This document shows positions 17,885 to 27,322 of a DNA stretch of 33,127 bases, one piece after another. The translations under genes were made by a program, and so were the position numbers. The notes beneath the pieces are model-generated. The model made no database searches. It was given only the letters and a program-made list of their open reading frames with translations, and was not told the origin of the DNA. This DNA comes from Candidatus Heimdallarchaeota archaeon (lineage in GTDB: Archaea > Asgardarchaeota > Heimdallarchaeia > Heimdallarchaeales > Heimdallarchaeaceae). Every line of letters starts with the position of its first letter. The stretch's first letter is position 1. The stretch is taken from assembly GCA_030611665.1 (NCBI GenBank), contig JAUWPI010000008.1:1-33127 (forward strand), in the 5' to 3' direction.

Positions 17885-18172
17885 TTAATTTGATTGAGAA
17901 ACTTCTACTTCATTCTTAGAACTAACTAAGAACTCGAAATTAGCGCGAATGTCTAAGTCAAGATAGTAGTAAACAGAACGCATATCACTTAAGTTGGACA
18001 TTTTCTTTAGGATTCCTTTTTCTAATAACCTTCGTATACCGTATCTTACGGTTCTTTCAGGCTGATCAACCGAACCCAATATCTGCTTTTGTGTCATTGG
18101 TCCACTCATATCCAGGACCTTCATTATATCTTCTCCACCACGAGGCAGTTTTCTTCTTTTCATTATTTTCAC
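17885..18172 (-). CDS. Winged-helix transcriptional regulator
   Basis: MTQKQILGSVDQPERTVRYGIRRLLEKGILKKMSNLSDMRSVYYYLD, a wHTH pattern. Confidence 0.75.
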   Translation of the reverse strand: MKIMKRRKLPRGGEDIMKVLDMSGPMTQKQILGSVDQPERTVRYGIRRLLEKGILKKMSNLSDMRSVYYYLDLDIRANFEFLVSSKNEVEVSQSN

Positions 18173-18343
18173 CTTGTTTTTCTTTCAACCTAGTTTTCCT
18201 TGGTTGTCTTACTCATTAGAGCCTCTCTAAGAGTCGTAATTTTTTATTGTGTTATTCTCTCCTATCATTAGTCCTTATAAACTTTTAGGAGAACCAAATA
18301 CCTCTACTCTAATGGGTTTCAAGCCGTTTCCATACACATTGGT

Positions 18344-18353
18344 CATACGTATG
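18344..18353. promoter_or_regulatory. 10-bp perfect palindrome CATACGTATG
   Basis: Read directly; lies in the intergenic region between the wHTH gene and the next gene. Confidence 0.3.
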
Positions 18354-18360
18354 GATAATT

Positions 18361-18375
18361 TTCCTATTTTAGGAA
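18361..18375. promoter_or_regulatory. Inverted repeat TTCCTA-TTT-TAGGAA
   Basis: 6-bp arms, 3-nt spacer; 7 nt from the CATACGTATG palindrome. Confidence 0.3.
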
Positions 18376-18561
18376 TTTGTCAGACTCTAACGTTCTAGCA
18401 GTGTACTATGCCATTTTTCCTATATATACCTTTCCAAAAATTGTGTAATAATCTAAAGTATCTTACGATTATTTGATGAAAACTTGCATTTTTGGTTTTT
18501 TTAATAAAATTTTTTTCTTATTTTTAGAAATGTTTTTTAATGTTTTTACCTTCTTTTTCTA

Positions 18562-19239
18562 GTGAAATTGTCTTACTTGATTAGAATTTTCCCACTTATT
18601 CTTCTTTTTCTTTTCTGTTGTAATTCTTCTTTTTCATTATATTCTTCATCTGACGAGGTCATTGTAGGTTTTCAGATAACTGATTTTCCATGGCCTCCAC
18701 TTAGAGAAGTTAGTGATTACATTCCAATCACTTGTTTTACTTTTCCAATTTTATATGAAGTTTGGAACCCTTACTCTCAAAGTATTGAAATTCATACTCC
18801 TAATTACAACTTAATTAATGTAAGTGGTTATTTTCAACCTTTGAACAATTCTTTTTCTCTTAATATTCCTCGGGGGGTTTATCCTTCACCCAATACCTTT
18901 CTTTTTGAACCTGGATTGACAACAACTTTTACTGATCTTATCATATCTGTTAATTCCACAGATTTGGTAACTCTTCCTTTTGGTTATTATACTTTCTGGA
19001 TTGATTTGGATTTTAGCTATGAAGGTTATTATAAGGTTGTATCCTTTTCCACCTATGTTAACAGAACATTTGAGGAAACTATAATCTCTCAAGAACCTAC
19101 CCCTCCTACGTGGGGAAAAACTATCTATACTGTTGATATTACTTATGATTCTGTTAGTTCCACTTCTATGACTCTGATTATCGTCTTGCTGTCTTTCATC
19201 TCACTTGCTTACTTATCCAAACAGGAAATATATCCTTGA
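18562..19239 (+). CDS. Secreted/membrane-anchored hypothetical protein
   Basis: GTG start; N-terminal signal-like LIRIFPLILLFLFCCNSSFS and C-terminal TM MTLIIVLLSFISLAYLS. Confidence 0.55.
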   Translation: MKLSYLIRIFPLILLFLFCCNSSFSLYSSSDEVIVGFQITDFPWPPLREVSDYIPITCFTFPILYEVWNPYSQSIEIHTPNYNLINVSGYFQPLNNSFSLNIPRGVYPSPNTFLFEPGLTTTFTDLIISVNSTDLVTLPFGYYTFWIDLDFSYEGYYKVVSFSTYVNRTFEETIISQEPTPPTWGKTIYTVDITYDSVSSTSMTLIIVLLSFISLAYLSKQEIYP

Positions 19240-19293
19240 AATTAAAAGAAGACCATTAGTTAAATTTAAAACCGTCTTTACTTTCATAATCTT

Positions 19294-19710
19294 GTGACTG
19301 ACTTTAGGAAAAGAGAACTTTTGCTTTTTTACGGTGGAGCTTATTTGCTTATAGCTATTTTGATTACCGGTTTATTCCTCTTCATTTTAGGTGATTTCTC
19401 TTTTCATAATATCCTTGTAACATTTAGCATCTGGGGACTAATCTGGTTAATATCTATGTTTGCTTATCCTATGTTCATAAGTGACGTTAATCCTGATTTA
19501 TTAGTAAATAATCCGTTACTAGCTCTTTTTGGGTATGCTATAATTCTTGTCGTATTAGTTGGTGTATTCTTCTTACACAAAATGGTTGTAGCGAATCGGT
19601 ATGGTAAAAAAGTGGGTTTCTCAAAAATCATTGATCTCTATTTTCCACCTCCTAAGAAGAAATCAGTTAAATCTCTAGAAAAGCCAGAACTTTTGAAAGA
19701 TAGCATATGA
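19294..19710 (+). CDS. Multi-pass membrane protein of unknown function
   Basis: GTG start; three hydrophobic segments and a basic cytoplasmic tail. Confidence 0.5.
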   Translation: MTDFRKRELLLFYGGAYLLIAILITGLFLFILGDFSFHNILVTFSIWGLIWLISMFAYPMFISDVNPDLLVNNPLLALFGYAIILVVLVGVFFLHKMVVANRYGKKVGFSKIIDLYFPPPKKKSVKSLEKPELLKDSI

Positions 19711-19776
19711 CTAATCTGCGATTTTCTTAATGCTCAATAGAAAGTTTAATCTAACTACCGAAATATTTTGTTTTTA

Positions 19777-20892
19777 ATGCTTAAAATTGGTTTTTTAATT
19801 AATCCTATTGCTGGAATTGGTGGAAAAAAGGCTTGGAAGGGCACTGATCTCATCAAAGAGGCTTGGGAATTCTTTGAAAGTGGTGAAACTTACGCATTTG
19901 AAAGAGTGAAACAAGCATTAGACTCAATTAACCCCTCTCTCCCTATAACCTTCTATAATTGTGATGACCCCATGGGTAAATCTATTCTTGCTAATTATGA
20001 TTTCAATGTTGAACTTGTCTTCAATCCTTCCCAACAACGTACAACTGCAAGTGATACACAAGTAGCTTGTAAAGTATTTGTGGAATTAGATTTAGATTTA
20101 ATCCTTTTTGTTGGGGGAGATGGAACAGCTAGAGATGTTGCTTCTGTGGTTGGAGATAAAATCCCTGCCTTGGGAATCCCATCCGGCGTAAAGATGTTTA
20201 GTGGTTGTTTTTTGTATAGACCAAAAGATTTGGGTGAGATTCTTGATGAAATGATTCATGAAGAAATTGTTCTTGCTCCAGAGGATGTTATGGATGTAAA
20301 CGAAGAACTGTTCAGGGAAAATAGGGTACAATCTTCTCTTTTTGGACAATTAATAGTTCCTCAAAAAACAGGCTTAATCCAAGGGGGAAAAATTTCTTCT
20401 TCAGGAGGAATTACTGATGATTTTTATCCTCTTTCTGAAGAATTAGTAAATGAATATGATATTCTTAAGGGCACAGTGATATTGGGAACAGGAAGTACTG
20501 TATATCATATTATGAAAGCCATTGGTGTTGAGAAAACATTACTAGGCATTGATGTTCTCATAGATGGCGAAATTAAACACAGAGATGTAAATGAAGAATT
20601 ATTACACAAGATTACTGCTGAAAAAGAAGTTAAAATTCTATTAACGCCTATTGGAGGACAAGGTTTTCTATTAGGACGAGGTAATCAACAAATTAGCTCA
20701 AGAGTTCTAAATGGAATTTCAATGTTTCAATTTATTGTTGTCTCTTCTGATCAGAAATTAACAACCATTGACAAACTGGAAATCGATTTGGAACACCCTG
20801 TAAACTTTGAGAGCATTAAGAATGGTTTCATTAGAGTTTTGATTGGTTATCATCAATATAAATTGAAGAAAATAAATGTTCAAGTAAACTAA
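19777..20892 (+). CDS. ATP-NAD kinase-like protein (COG3199-type)
   Basis: IGFLINPIAGIGGKKAWKGTD, LILFVGGDGTARDV, IPALGIPSGVKMFSG; ATG 19777 preferred over TTG 19768. Confidence 0.85.
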   Translation: MLKIGFLINPIAGIGGKKAWKGTDLIKEAWEFFESGETYAFERVKQALDSINPSLPITFYNCDDPMGKSILANYDFNVELVFNPSQQRTTASDTQVACKVFVELDLDLILFVGGDGTARDVASVVGDKIPALGIPSGVKMFSGCFLYRPKDLGEILDEMIHEEIVLAPEDVMDVNEELFRENRVQSSLFGQLIVPQKTGLIQGGKISSSGGITDDFYPLSEELVNEYDILKGTVILGTGSTVYHIMKAIGVEKTLLGIDVLIDGEIKHRDVNEELLHKITAEKEVKILLTPIGGQGFLLGRGNQQISSRVLNGISMFQFIVVSSDQKLTTIDKLEIDLEHPVNFESIKNGFIRVLIGYHQYKLKKINVQVN

Positions 20893-21800
20893 ATTTCTTC
20901 TCTTAACCTATTTTGTAGTTCATGAACATCGTCGTCATATTCTCTCTTTATCAAATCCGTTGAATTACGAAATTCTATATTTTTAATTCTCTTAATGTTT
21001 TCAGGAATTTTATTGACAACTTCTTTCTGATATCTATGTAGATTCTCTTCATCAACAACTTCCTCGTGTATCATTCCACTTAGAATCAGTGCTTTTTCAA
21101 TAAATATTATGACTGGGAAACAGATATCATACACGGATGCTCTTCCTTCTTCAGCGATACATTGTTTCAAAGATCTAGCGATATCTGGGAGAATAACCTT
21201 ATCAAAAATAAGTTGTTGACTTTTTGAATTCAATAAATAATCTAACAGCTGAAGCATGTTATTTTTCAAATCTGGGCCAAAAATTTTGAAGTTACGTGGC
21301 ATGAGTGATAACATGTTTGCTTCATCGTAGGCCTGAGGTAATCCACTATCTTCAATGGGAATCTCTTCTTGAGTTTTCTTTGCTTTTTTATCTTTTTTGG
21401 ATACTTTTTCAATTTTTGGTGGTTTGACATCTGAAGTTAAATGAAATATCTTTCGAAGATCTAGAAAAACACCGCGACCTCTAAACACAAGGTTATGTGC
21501 TTCTCCTGGTTCATAGATATATTTTCCCTCTCTCTCAACAACTGCTTGGAACTCACCATCTTCCCAAATTGGGATAGTAATTTTGAAAGTGACAAACGGT
21601 TCTTCTTCTCTTGTAAAAACCTTTGCTGTACCCAAATCAGATACAAGATCATTTTTGTTTCCAATAAGAAAAACATTATCAATTCCAGCTTTATCTCCAC
21701 TGTACTCTAACTCTAGTTCAACATTCTTATCTTCTTTTACGTTAACTGATGACATATAAAGAGGAAAATCATCCTCGCTCGTACCACTCATGTTATTCAT
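20889..21800 (-). CDS. Hypothetical protein: beta-rich N-domain, KK-rich linker, helical C-domain
   Basis: 303-aa ORF with no family recognised. Confidence 0.55.
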   Translation of the reverse strand: MNNMSGTSEDDFPLYMSSVNVKEDKNVELELEYSGDKAGIDNVFLIGNKNDLVSDLGTAKVFTREEEPFVTFKITIPIWEDGEFQAVVEREGKYIYEPGEAHNLVFRGRGVFLDLRKIFHLTSDVKPPKIEKVSKKDKKAKKTQEEIPIEDSGLPQAYDEANMLSLMPRNFKIFGPDLKNNMLQLLDYLLNSKSQQLIFDKVILPDIARSLKQCIAEEGRASVYDICFPVIIFIEKALILSGMIHEEVVDEENLHRYQKEVVNKIPENIKRIKNIEFRNSTDLIKREYDDDVHELQNRLREEI

Positions 21801-21891
21801 ACCTAATTATATATTTGTTCAAAAAAGGTTTTCGGAACTATTAACCAGTTATAAGAAAAAAAGTTGGGGACTTATTGTTTGTGGGATTAAG

Positions 21892-23043
21892 TTAAAAGTA
21901 TTGTTTAAGGGTTTCTACAATATATTCTATGTTTTTTTCAGTCAAAGAAGTAACCATCGGTAATTCAAAATGCCGTTTTGCTATGTTTTCAGCTACTGAG
22001 CATTTATCTTTGGAATAATCGGGATAATTAATGACTCTAGATAGAGGCCATTTTGACAAATCTTGATAACATGGTTGTTGATATGATAGTAACGTATAGA
22101 TTGTTCTTGAGCCTATATTTTTTGACTTAAGATAATCTATTATCTGCTCTTGAGACACACCCTCCTTTTGAATAAGCGGTGCCATAATATAATCTGAATG
22201 CTGATGTCCTGGTAAGATTTTTTGTAACTGAATCTCTTCTGTGTCTTTGAGGAGCTCTCTATATCTATCTCCATTATAATGTCTTTTTGATAAGATTTCC
22301 TTAGCTCTATCCATTTGTACATTCATTATTGCTGCTGTCATATCCGTCATACGAAAGTTGTAACCAATTAAGTTGTGTGAATAGCCACCAGCAGGACTTC
22401 TACCATGATTTTTTATGCTTTTTATCTTCTCAAACAATTCTTCATTATTTGTTGTAACTGCTCCTCCTTCTCCTCCAACTAAATTTTTTGTTCCATAAAA
22501 TGAATATCCTGCTACTTCACTGAAATTACCAACATGCTTACCATCAATAGAAGCTCCATGTGCTTGAGCACAATCCTCTATTACAACTAGATTCCTGTCT
22601 TCCGCTATATCTCTTATAGCACTCATATCACAAGGATTTCCGAAAATGTGAACTGGCATTATTGCTTTAGTGTTTTTTGTAATGATTGTTTCAATTTTCT
22701 CAGGGTCTATGTTATATGTTTCAGGATCTATGTCAACAAAGATTGGAATTGCTCCAGTAAAAAGAATTGAATTTGAAGATGCAATAAAAGTATAGGGAGT
22801 TGTTATCACTTCATCTTTTGGACCAATTTCTAATGCAGCTAACGATAGATGCAATGCACAAGTTCCATTTACTACAGTTGTAACATATTTTGTTCCTGTA
22901 AAATCAGAAAATTTTTGCTCAAAGGAACGTGCATTCTTATCCTCTACTAAATATTTGCTTTTTACTACATCTTGAACCGCTTGAATCTCTTTTTCTTTAA
23001 TATCTACATCAACAATAGGAATCATCAGCATCACTCTAAACAA
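21892..23043 (-). CDS. DegT/DnrJ/EryC1/StrS-family PLP aminotransferase
   Basis: VVNGTCALHLSLAAL, VIEDCAQAHGA, SFYGTKNLVGGEGGAVTT; true start likely an internal ATG near MIPIVDVD. Confidence 0.92.
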   Translation of the reverse strand: MFRVMLMIPIVDVDIKEKEIQAVQDVVKSKYLVEDKNARSFEQKFSDFTGTKYVTTVVNGTCALHLSLAALEIGPKDEVITTPYTFIASSNSILFTGAIPIFVDIDPETYNIDPEKIETIITKNTKAIMPVHIFGNPCDMSAIRDIAEDRNLVVIEDCAQAHGASIDGKHVGNFSEVAGYSFYGTKNLVGGEGGAVTTNNEELFEKIKSIKNHGRSPAGGYSHNLIGYNFRMTDMTAAIMNVQMDRAKEILSKRHYNGDRYRELLKDTEEIQLQKILPGHQHSDYIMAPLIQKEGVSQEQIIDYLKSKNIGSRTIYTLLSYQQPCYQDLSKWPLSRVINYPDYSKDKCSVAENIAKRHFELPMVTSLTEKNIEYIVETLKQYF

Positions 23044-23112
23044 ATTAACTAAATTTGAGTAAATTTAAATCCTTATTAATTTTGTGGTGACTTCTCTGGC
23101 TTTGTAAGCATT

Positions 23113-23970
23113 TCACTGAAAATGATTCCGGGTATTATAGATAAAGCTCTTCAGATTGAAAAGCGATACTAACTTGTTGCATTGCACAGTTTTTTCTTTG
23201 AGTTTTAAGATAGCCCATTGGGCATTCACTAGAGCTCCAGGGTTCAAGATTAGTGATCTTTCCCTAATCTCATATCCTTGAGATTCATGAATGTGACCCG
23301 CAAAAACATAATCATACTTCACACGGTTAATATGAGAAAGAATATTTTTACTTCCTCCATGAATTTTTAGAAATGGTAGATAATCTGCTTTTGTATTGAA
23401 TGGAGGTTCATGAAATAAAGCAAATTTAGTTAAATTGCTGTCTGAATTGATGTTTAACAATTTAGCTTCTAAAGTATACAATTCTTTGATGATTTCAGTA
23501 TCTTCTTTCTCTCCAGGTGTCTGTAGAGCCTTTCTATAAACTGCTGGGGAACAATATCCATATCCAGTAATTATCCATTCATCATGTTTGACAACGGAAT
23601 TACCTAAATAGTATAAGTTATCATTATCTTTAGCTTGTGTCGTGAAAAATTCTCTAACTTCTTCAGTCTCACTATTTCCGTGTGTAAAGAATACAGGAAA
23701 ATCTAATTTCCGCACGAGTTTAAGAAATTTCGTTGCTGATTTAATTTGAAACTTAACAAACTTCTCTCTATATTTTCCATAGACCAAATCAGTATATTTT
23801 TCCCGAGAAATGGTTTTGGTTTTAAGTATTGATTTTACAATTAATGAGTATGAAACAGTCCCTGTAATATCTCCCGTAACAAAAAGTGCTTTTGCTTGTT
23901 TAATTTTTGGAATAAGTCTACTGAGATTATTTAATGAGCCGTGAATGTCTCCAACAACTGCTATCGTCAC
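23113..23970 (-). CDS. Calcineurin-like metallophosphoesterase
   Basis: GDIHGSLNNL, FVTGDITG, FTHGNSE, FAGHIHES; GTG start overlapping the preceding gene by 4 nt. Confidence 0.85.
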   Translation of the reverse strand: MTIAVVGDIHGSLNNLSRLIPKIKQAKALFVTGDITGTVSYSLIVKSILKTKTISREKYTDLVYGKYREKFVKFQIKSATKFLKLVRKLDFPVFFTHGNSETEEVREFFTTQAKDNDNLYYLGNSVVKHDEWIITGYGYCSPAVYRKALQTPGEKEDTEIIKELYTLEAKLLNINSDSNLTKFALFHEPPFNTKADYLPFLKIHGGSKNILSHINRVKYDYVFAGHIHESQGYEIRERSLILNPGALVNAQWAILKLKEKTVQCNKLVSLFNLKSFIYNTRNHFQ

Positions 23971-25508
23971 AAAGCATCACCAAGAATTTCCCCTAATTTT
24001 TGTTCAGCAATTTTGATAAACGATCTATTTTCTATTTGATCTGCAATCCAATACACTTCTTCATCAAATAGTTTGTCGTCCTTCAGCATTGGTATTTTTT
24101 CTCGAATAAACGAGTAAATATTACTAAGAATGTTTGAAAAGGTTCTGTTTTCCACAAACTCTAAGCCTTGACATGCTGTGTAAATCTCAATCCCAACCAT
24201 TTGAGCCACATTCTTCACCAATTGGTAAGCTTTCTTACTAGCTGTTAACCCCATTGAAACATGATCTTCTTGGTTTGCCGATACGGAGGTGTTATCTATA
24301 GAAGCCGGTGATGAGAGTATTTTATTTTCTCCCGATAAAGCCGCGTCAGCATATTGTATCATCATTAAACCAGAATTTAAACCAGGATTTTTACAGAGAA
24401 AAGAAGGTAGTCCGGATATGGAAGCATCTAATAGTAGGTTAACTCTCCTTTCAGATATGTTACCTAGTTCTGTCATAGCTATAGCCAAATAATCCATCGC
24501 TAATCCAATTGGTTCTCCATGGAAATTACCTCCCGATACCACCTCTGATGTTGCTTGATTTATCAGAGGGTTATCGGTGGTTGAGTTGATTTCGATTTCA
24601 ACTAGTTCTTTACAATGTTCAATCACATCTAAAATTGCTCCATGAACTTGAGGTGAACATCTAATTGAATATGGATCTTGAATTCTTTTAGGTTGTTTAG
24701 TAAGCAAATCACTACCTGCAAGAACATTAAGAACAGATTTGGCAAATCTCATCTGACCTTTATGAGGTCGAAGATTCATAATAAATGAAGCAAATGCATT
24801 AACATTTCCATCAAAAGCTTCCAAAGTTAAACCTATGGCAAGTACGGAATTCTTCACAATATTTTCCGAGTCAAGAACATTATGAGCAGCAAATGAAGTT
24901 AGTACATGTGTCCCATTAATTAACGAAATTCCTTCTTTTGCATGCAGTTTGATAGGTGATAAATTGAGTTTAGAAAGGATCTCAGAACTCTTTTGTACTT
25001 TGTTTTCATATTTTGCTTCCCCCTCTCCTATGAGAACTCTTGCAATGTATGCAAGAGGAGAAAGATCTCCACTAGCTCCTAGAGAACCAATGCTAGGTAC
25101 TAATGGTACAACATTGTTGTTGATTAGCTTCTCGAGCATTTCTACAGTTCTGAGTCTTATTCCACTACCTCCTTTGCAGAAGGAATTAAGTTCTATAACC
25201 ATTGCTCCTAAGACAATTTCATCGGGAAGGTAAGGACCAAAGCCTATACTATGTGATTTAATGATATTCTTTTGAAGTATCTCTCTTTCTGATGGAGATA
25301 TAATTGTATCAGCAAGCTTTCCAAAACCAGTTGAAATGCCATACATGGTTTCATTCTTATCAAGCTTATCCTCCAAGATTTTTCTTGCCTTTTCAATTTT
25401 CTTTTTTCCTTCCTCACCAATTTTTACTATTCTTCCAAATCTAGTAACCTCAATCAAACTATTAATTGTCAGGGAATCTCCATTTAAGATGATAACTTCA
25501 TGTTCCAT
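23967..25508 (-). CDS. hutH: Histidine ammonia-lyase
   Basis: MIO motif GSLGASGDLSPLA, KSHSIGFG, DPYSIRCSPQVHGA, NSTTDNPLI, NQEDHVSMG. Confidence 0.92.
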   Translation of the reverse strand: MEHEVIILNGDSLTINSLIEVTRFGRIVKIGEEGKKKIEKARKILEDKLDKNETMYGISTGFGKLADTIISPSEREILQKNIIKSHSIGFGPYLPDEIVLGAMVIELNSFCKGGSGIRLRTVEMLEKLINNNVVPLVPSIGSLGASGDLSPLAYIARVLIGEGEAKYENKVQKSSEILSKLNLSPIKLHAKEGISLINGTHVLTSFAAHNVLDSENIVKNSVLAIGLTLEAFDGNVNAFASFIMNLRPHKGQMRFAKSVLNVLAGSDLLTKQPKRIQDPYSIRCSPQVHGAILDVIEHCKELVEIEINSTTDNPLINQATSEVVSGGNFHGEPIGLAMDYLAIAMTELGNISERRVNLLLDASISGLPSFLCKNPGLNSGLMMIQYADAALSGENKILSSPASIDNTSVSANQEDHVSMGLTASKKAYQLVKNVAQMVGIEIYTACQGLEFVENRTFSNILSNIYSFIREKIPMLKDDKLFDEEVYWIADQIENRSFIKIAEQKLGEILGDAL

Positions 25509-25689
25509 TATTACCTAAACTCAATTTGTTGTGTGCTATTTATCCATTACGCTTTCTAACATTAAGGATATTTATACAGAACCAAAAGTGCAGTAAATAA
25601 ACCATATAATGTAATTGTTCAAATCCAATGGACAAAAATTTTAAATGAAAGACTTATCGTCTTTCTAAATCATATCAAGGGATTAGAAT

Positions 25690-27213
25690 ATGACATACAT
25701 TATAAAAGGTTCAGAATTAACAATTGAAGATGTAGTAAATGTAGCACGACATAATGAAAAAGTCGAGTTACATCCTGATGCAATGGCTAGGATGATAAAA
25801 TGTCGAGCAATGCTAGAAGAAAAAATTGATGCTGGAGAAATTATGTACGGTGTGAACACTGGAATTGGAGAATTTTCCGAAGTTGTTCTAACTGATGAAG
25901 AAGTTGGTTTATTTCAAAAATATCTGATTTACAACCATGCCGCAGGTATAGGCGATCCAGCACCTCTAGAATATGTTCGTGGTGCAATGCTTGGTAGAAT
26001 TAATGTTTTAGCTCATGGTAATTCAGGTAATAGACCAATTATTGCCGAAACACTAGTTGAAATGCTAAATAAGGGATTAACTCCATTTGTCTGCCAAAAA
26101 GGATCTGTTGGTGCATCTGGTGATTTAGCACCTATGTCACAAATTGCTCTATTACTAATGGGTGAAGGAAAAGCCTATTACGAAGGTGAATTACTTGATG
26201 GCAAAGAAGCTATGGATAAAGCAGGTATTGAAGTTCCAGGTTTAAAAGCACGAGATGGTTTAGCTGCAATTAACGGTTCAAATCTTCTTACAGCTATGAG
26301 TGCAATCTTCCTTTATGATTCTCTCCGGTTCATGAAACAAGCAGAAATTGCCTGTGCAATGTCTATTGAAGCTTTAATGGGCAATATGAAACCATATACT
26401 CCAATGTTACATGAAATCCGTGGTTTTCCTGGAGCAGTAAGATGTGCAAAATCACTATCCAAACTTTTCGAGGGTGGAGACTTATATGAAGGGAGACTCA
26501 AAGTTAAAGTTCAAGATGCATATTCCATGCGTTCAGCACCCCAAGTCCTTGGGGCAGTTCATGATGCTTTGGCCTGGGCAAGAATTCAGGTTGAAATAGA
26601 GTTGAATGGTGTAGGTGATAATCCGGTCTTCTTCCCAGACGAAAAAATTATTCTAACTGGTGCCAACTTCCAAGGAACACCTGTGTGTCTACCTATGGAT
26701 ATGGTTGGTGCTGCTATAACAATGGTTTGTGTAATGTCTGAAAGAAGGATGAATAGATTGAATCACCCTGCTCTTAGCGTTGGATTACCGCCTTTTTTAT
26801 CAAAAGGAGCAGGTTTAATGTCAGGTTTAATGCTTAGTCAATATACTGCGGCTATGCAAATCGTCGAAATGAGGATTCTATCTATGCCTGCAAGTATTCA
26901 ATCAATACCTGCAGCTGCAGATCAAGAAGATTTTGTGTCCATGGGCATGAATACAGCAATAAAGAACTTCCAAATCATGGATAATGCTTATGGTGTTTTG
27001 GGCATAGAGTTCATGGCTGCTGCTCAAGCTTTAGACTTTCGAGAGTTTAAATTTGGTGATGGTGTAGCTAAAGCCAAAGAGGTTATTAGACGACATGTAG
27101 AATTCCTAGACATAGACAGACCATTGTATGATGACCATACAGCAATGAAAGAACTGGTCAAATCCTGCGAAATTCTAGAAGACGTTGAAAAAGAAATCGG
27201 AAGCTTAGGTTGA
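25690..27213 (+). CDS. MIO-dependent aromatic amino acid/histidine ammonia-lyase paralogue
   Basis: GSVGASGDLAPMS, YNHAAGIG, DAYSMRSAPQVLGA, NGVGDNPVF, DQEDFVSMG. Confidence 0.88.
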   Translation: MTYIIKGSELTIEDVVNVARHNEKVELHPDAMARMIKCRAMLEEKIDAGEIMYGVNTGIGEFSEVVLTDEEVGLFQKYLIYNHAAGIGDPAPLEYVRGAMLGRINVLAHGNSGNRPIIAETLVEMLNKGLTPFVCQKGSVGASGDLAPMSQIALLLMGEGKAYYEGELLDGKEAMDKAGIEVPGLKARDGLAAINGSNLLTAMSAIFLYDSLRFMKQAEIACAMSIEALMGNMKPYTPMLHEIRGFPGAVRCAKSLSKLFEGGDLYEGRLKVKVQDAYSMRSAPQVLGAVHDALAWARIQVEIELNGVGDNPVFFPDEKIILTGANFQGTPVCLPMDMVGAAITMVCVMSERRMNRLNHPALSVGLPPFLSKGAGLMSGLMLSQYTAAMQIVEMRILSMPASIQSIPAAADQEDFVSMGMNTAIKNFQIMDNAYGVLGIEFMAAAQALDFREFKFGDGVAKAKEVIRRHVEFLDIDRPLYDDHTAMKELVKSCEILEDVEKEIGSLG

Positions 27214-27322
27214 AACTTCTTGTTATTTAATTGAATGAGTAAACAAAGAAAAACTCATTTACTTTATTTCTTATTTCAAAGATTTTGAAGTAAACTTTAA
27301 ATTAGCGCATTTTCTTAAGAAC

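Noticed and set aside
24949-25233. 94-aa ORF antisense to hutH (also 24289-24492, 25336-25518)
   Set aside because: Shadow ORFs opposite a highly conserved enzyme; no independent evidence.
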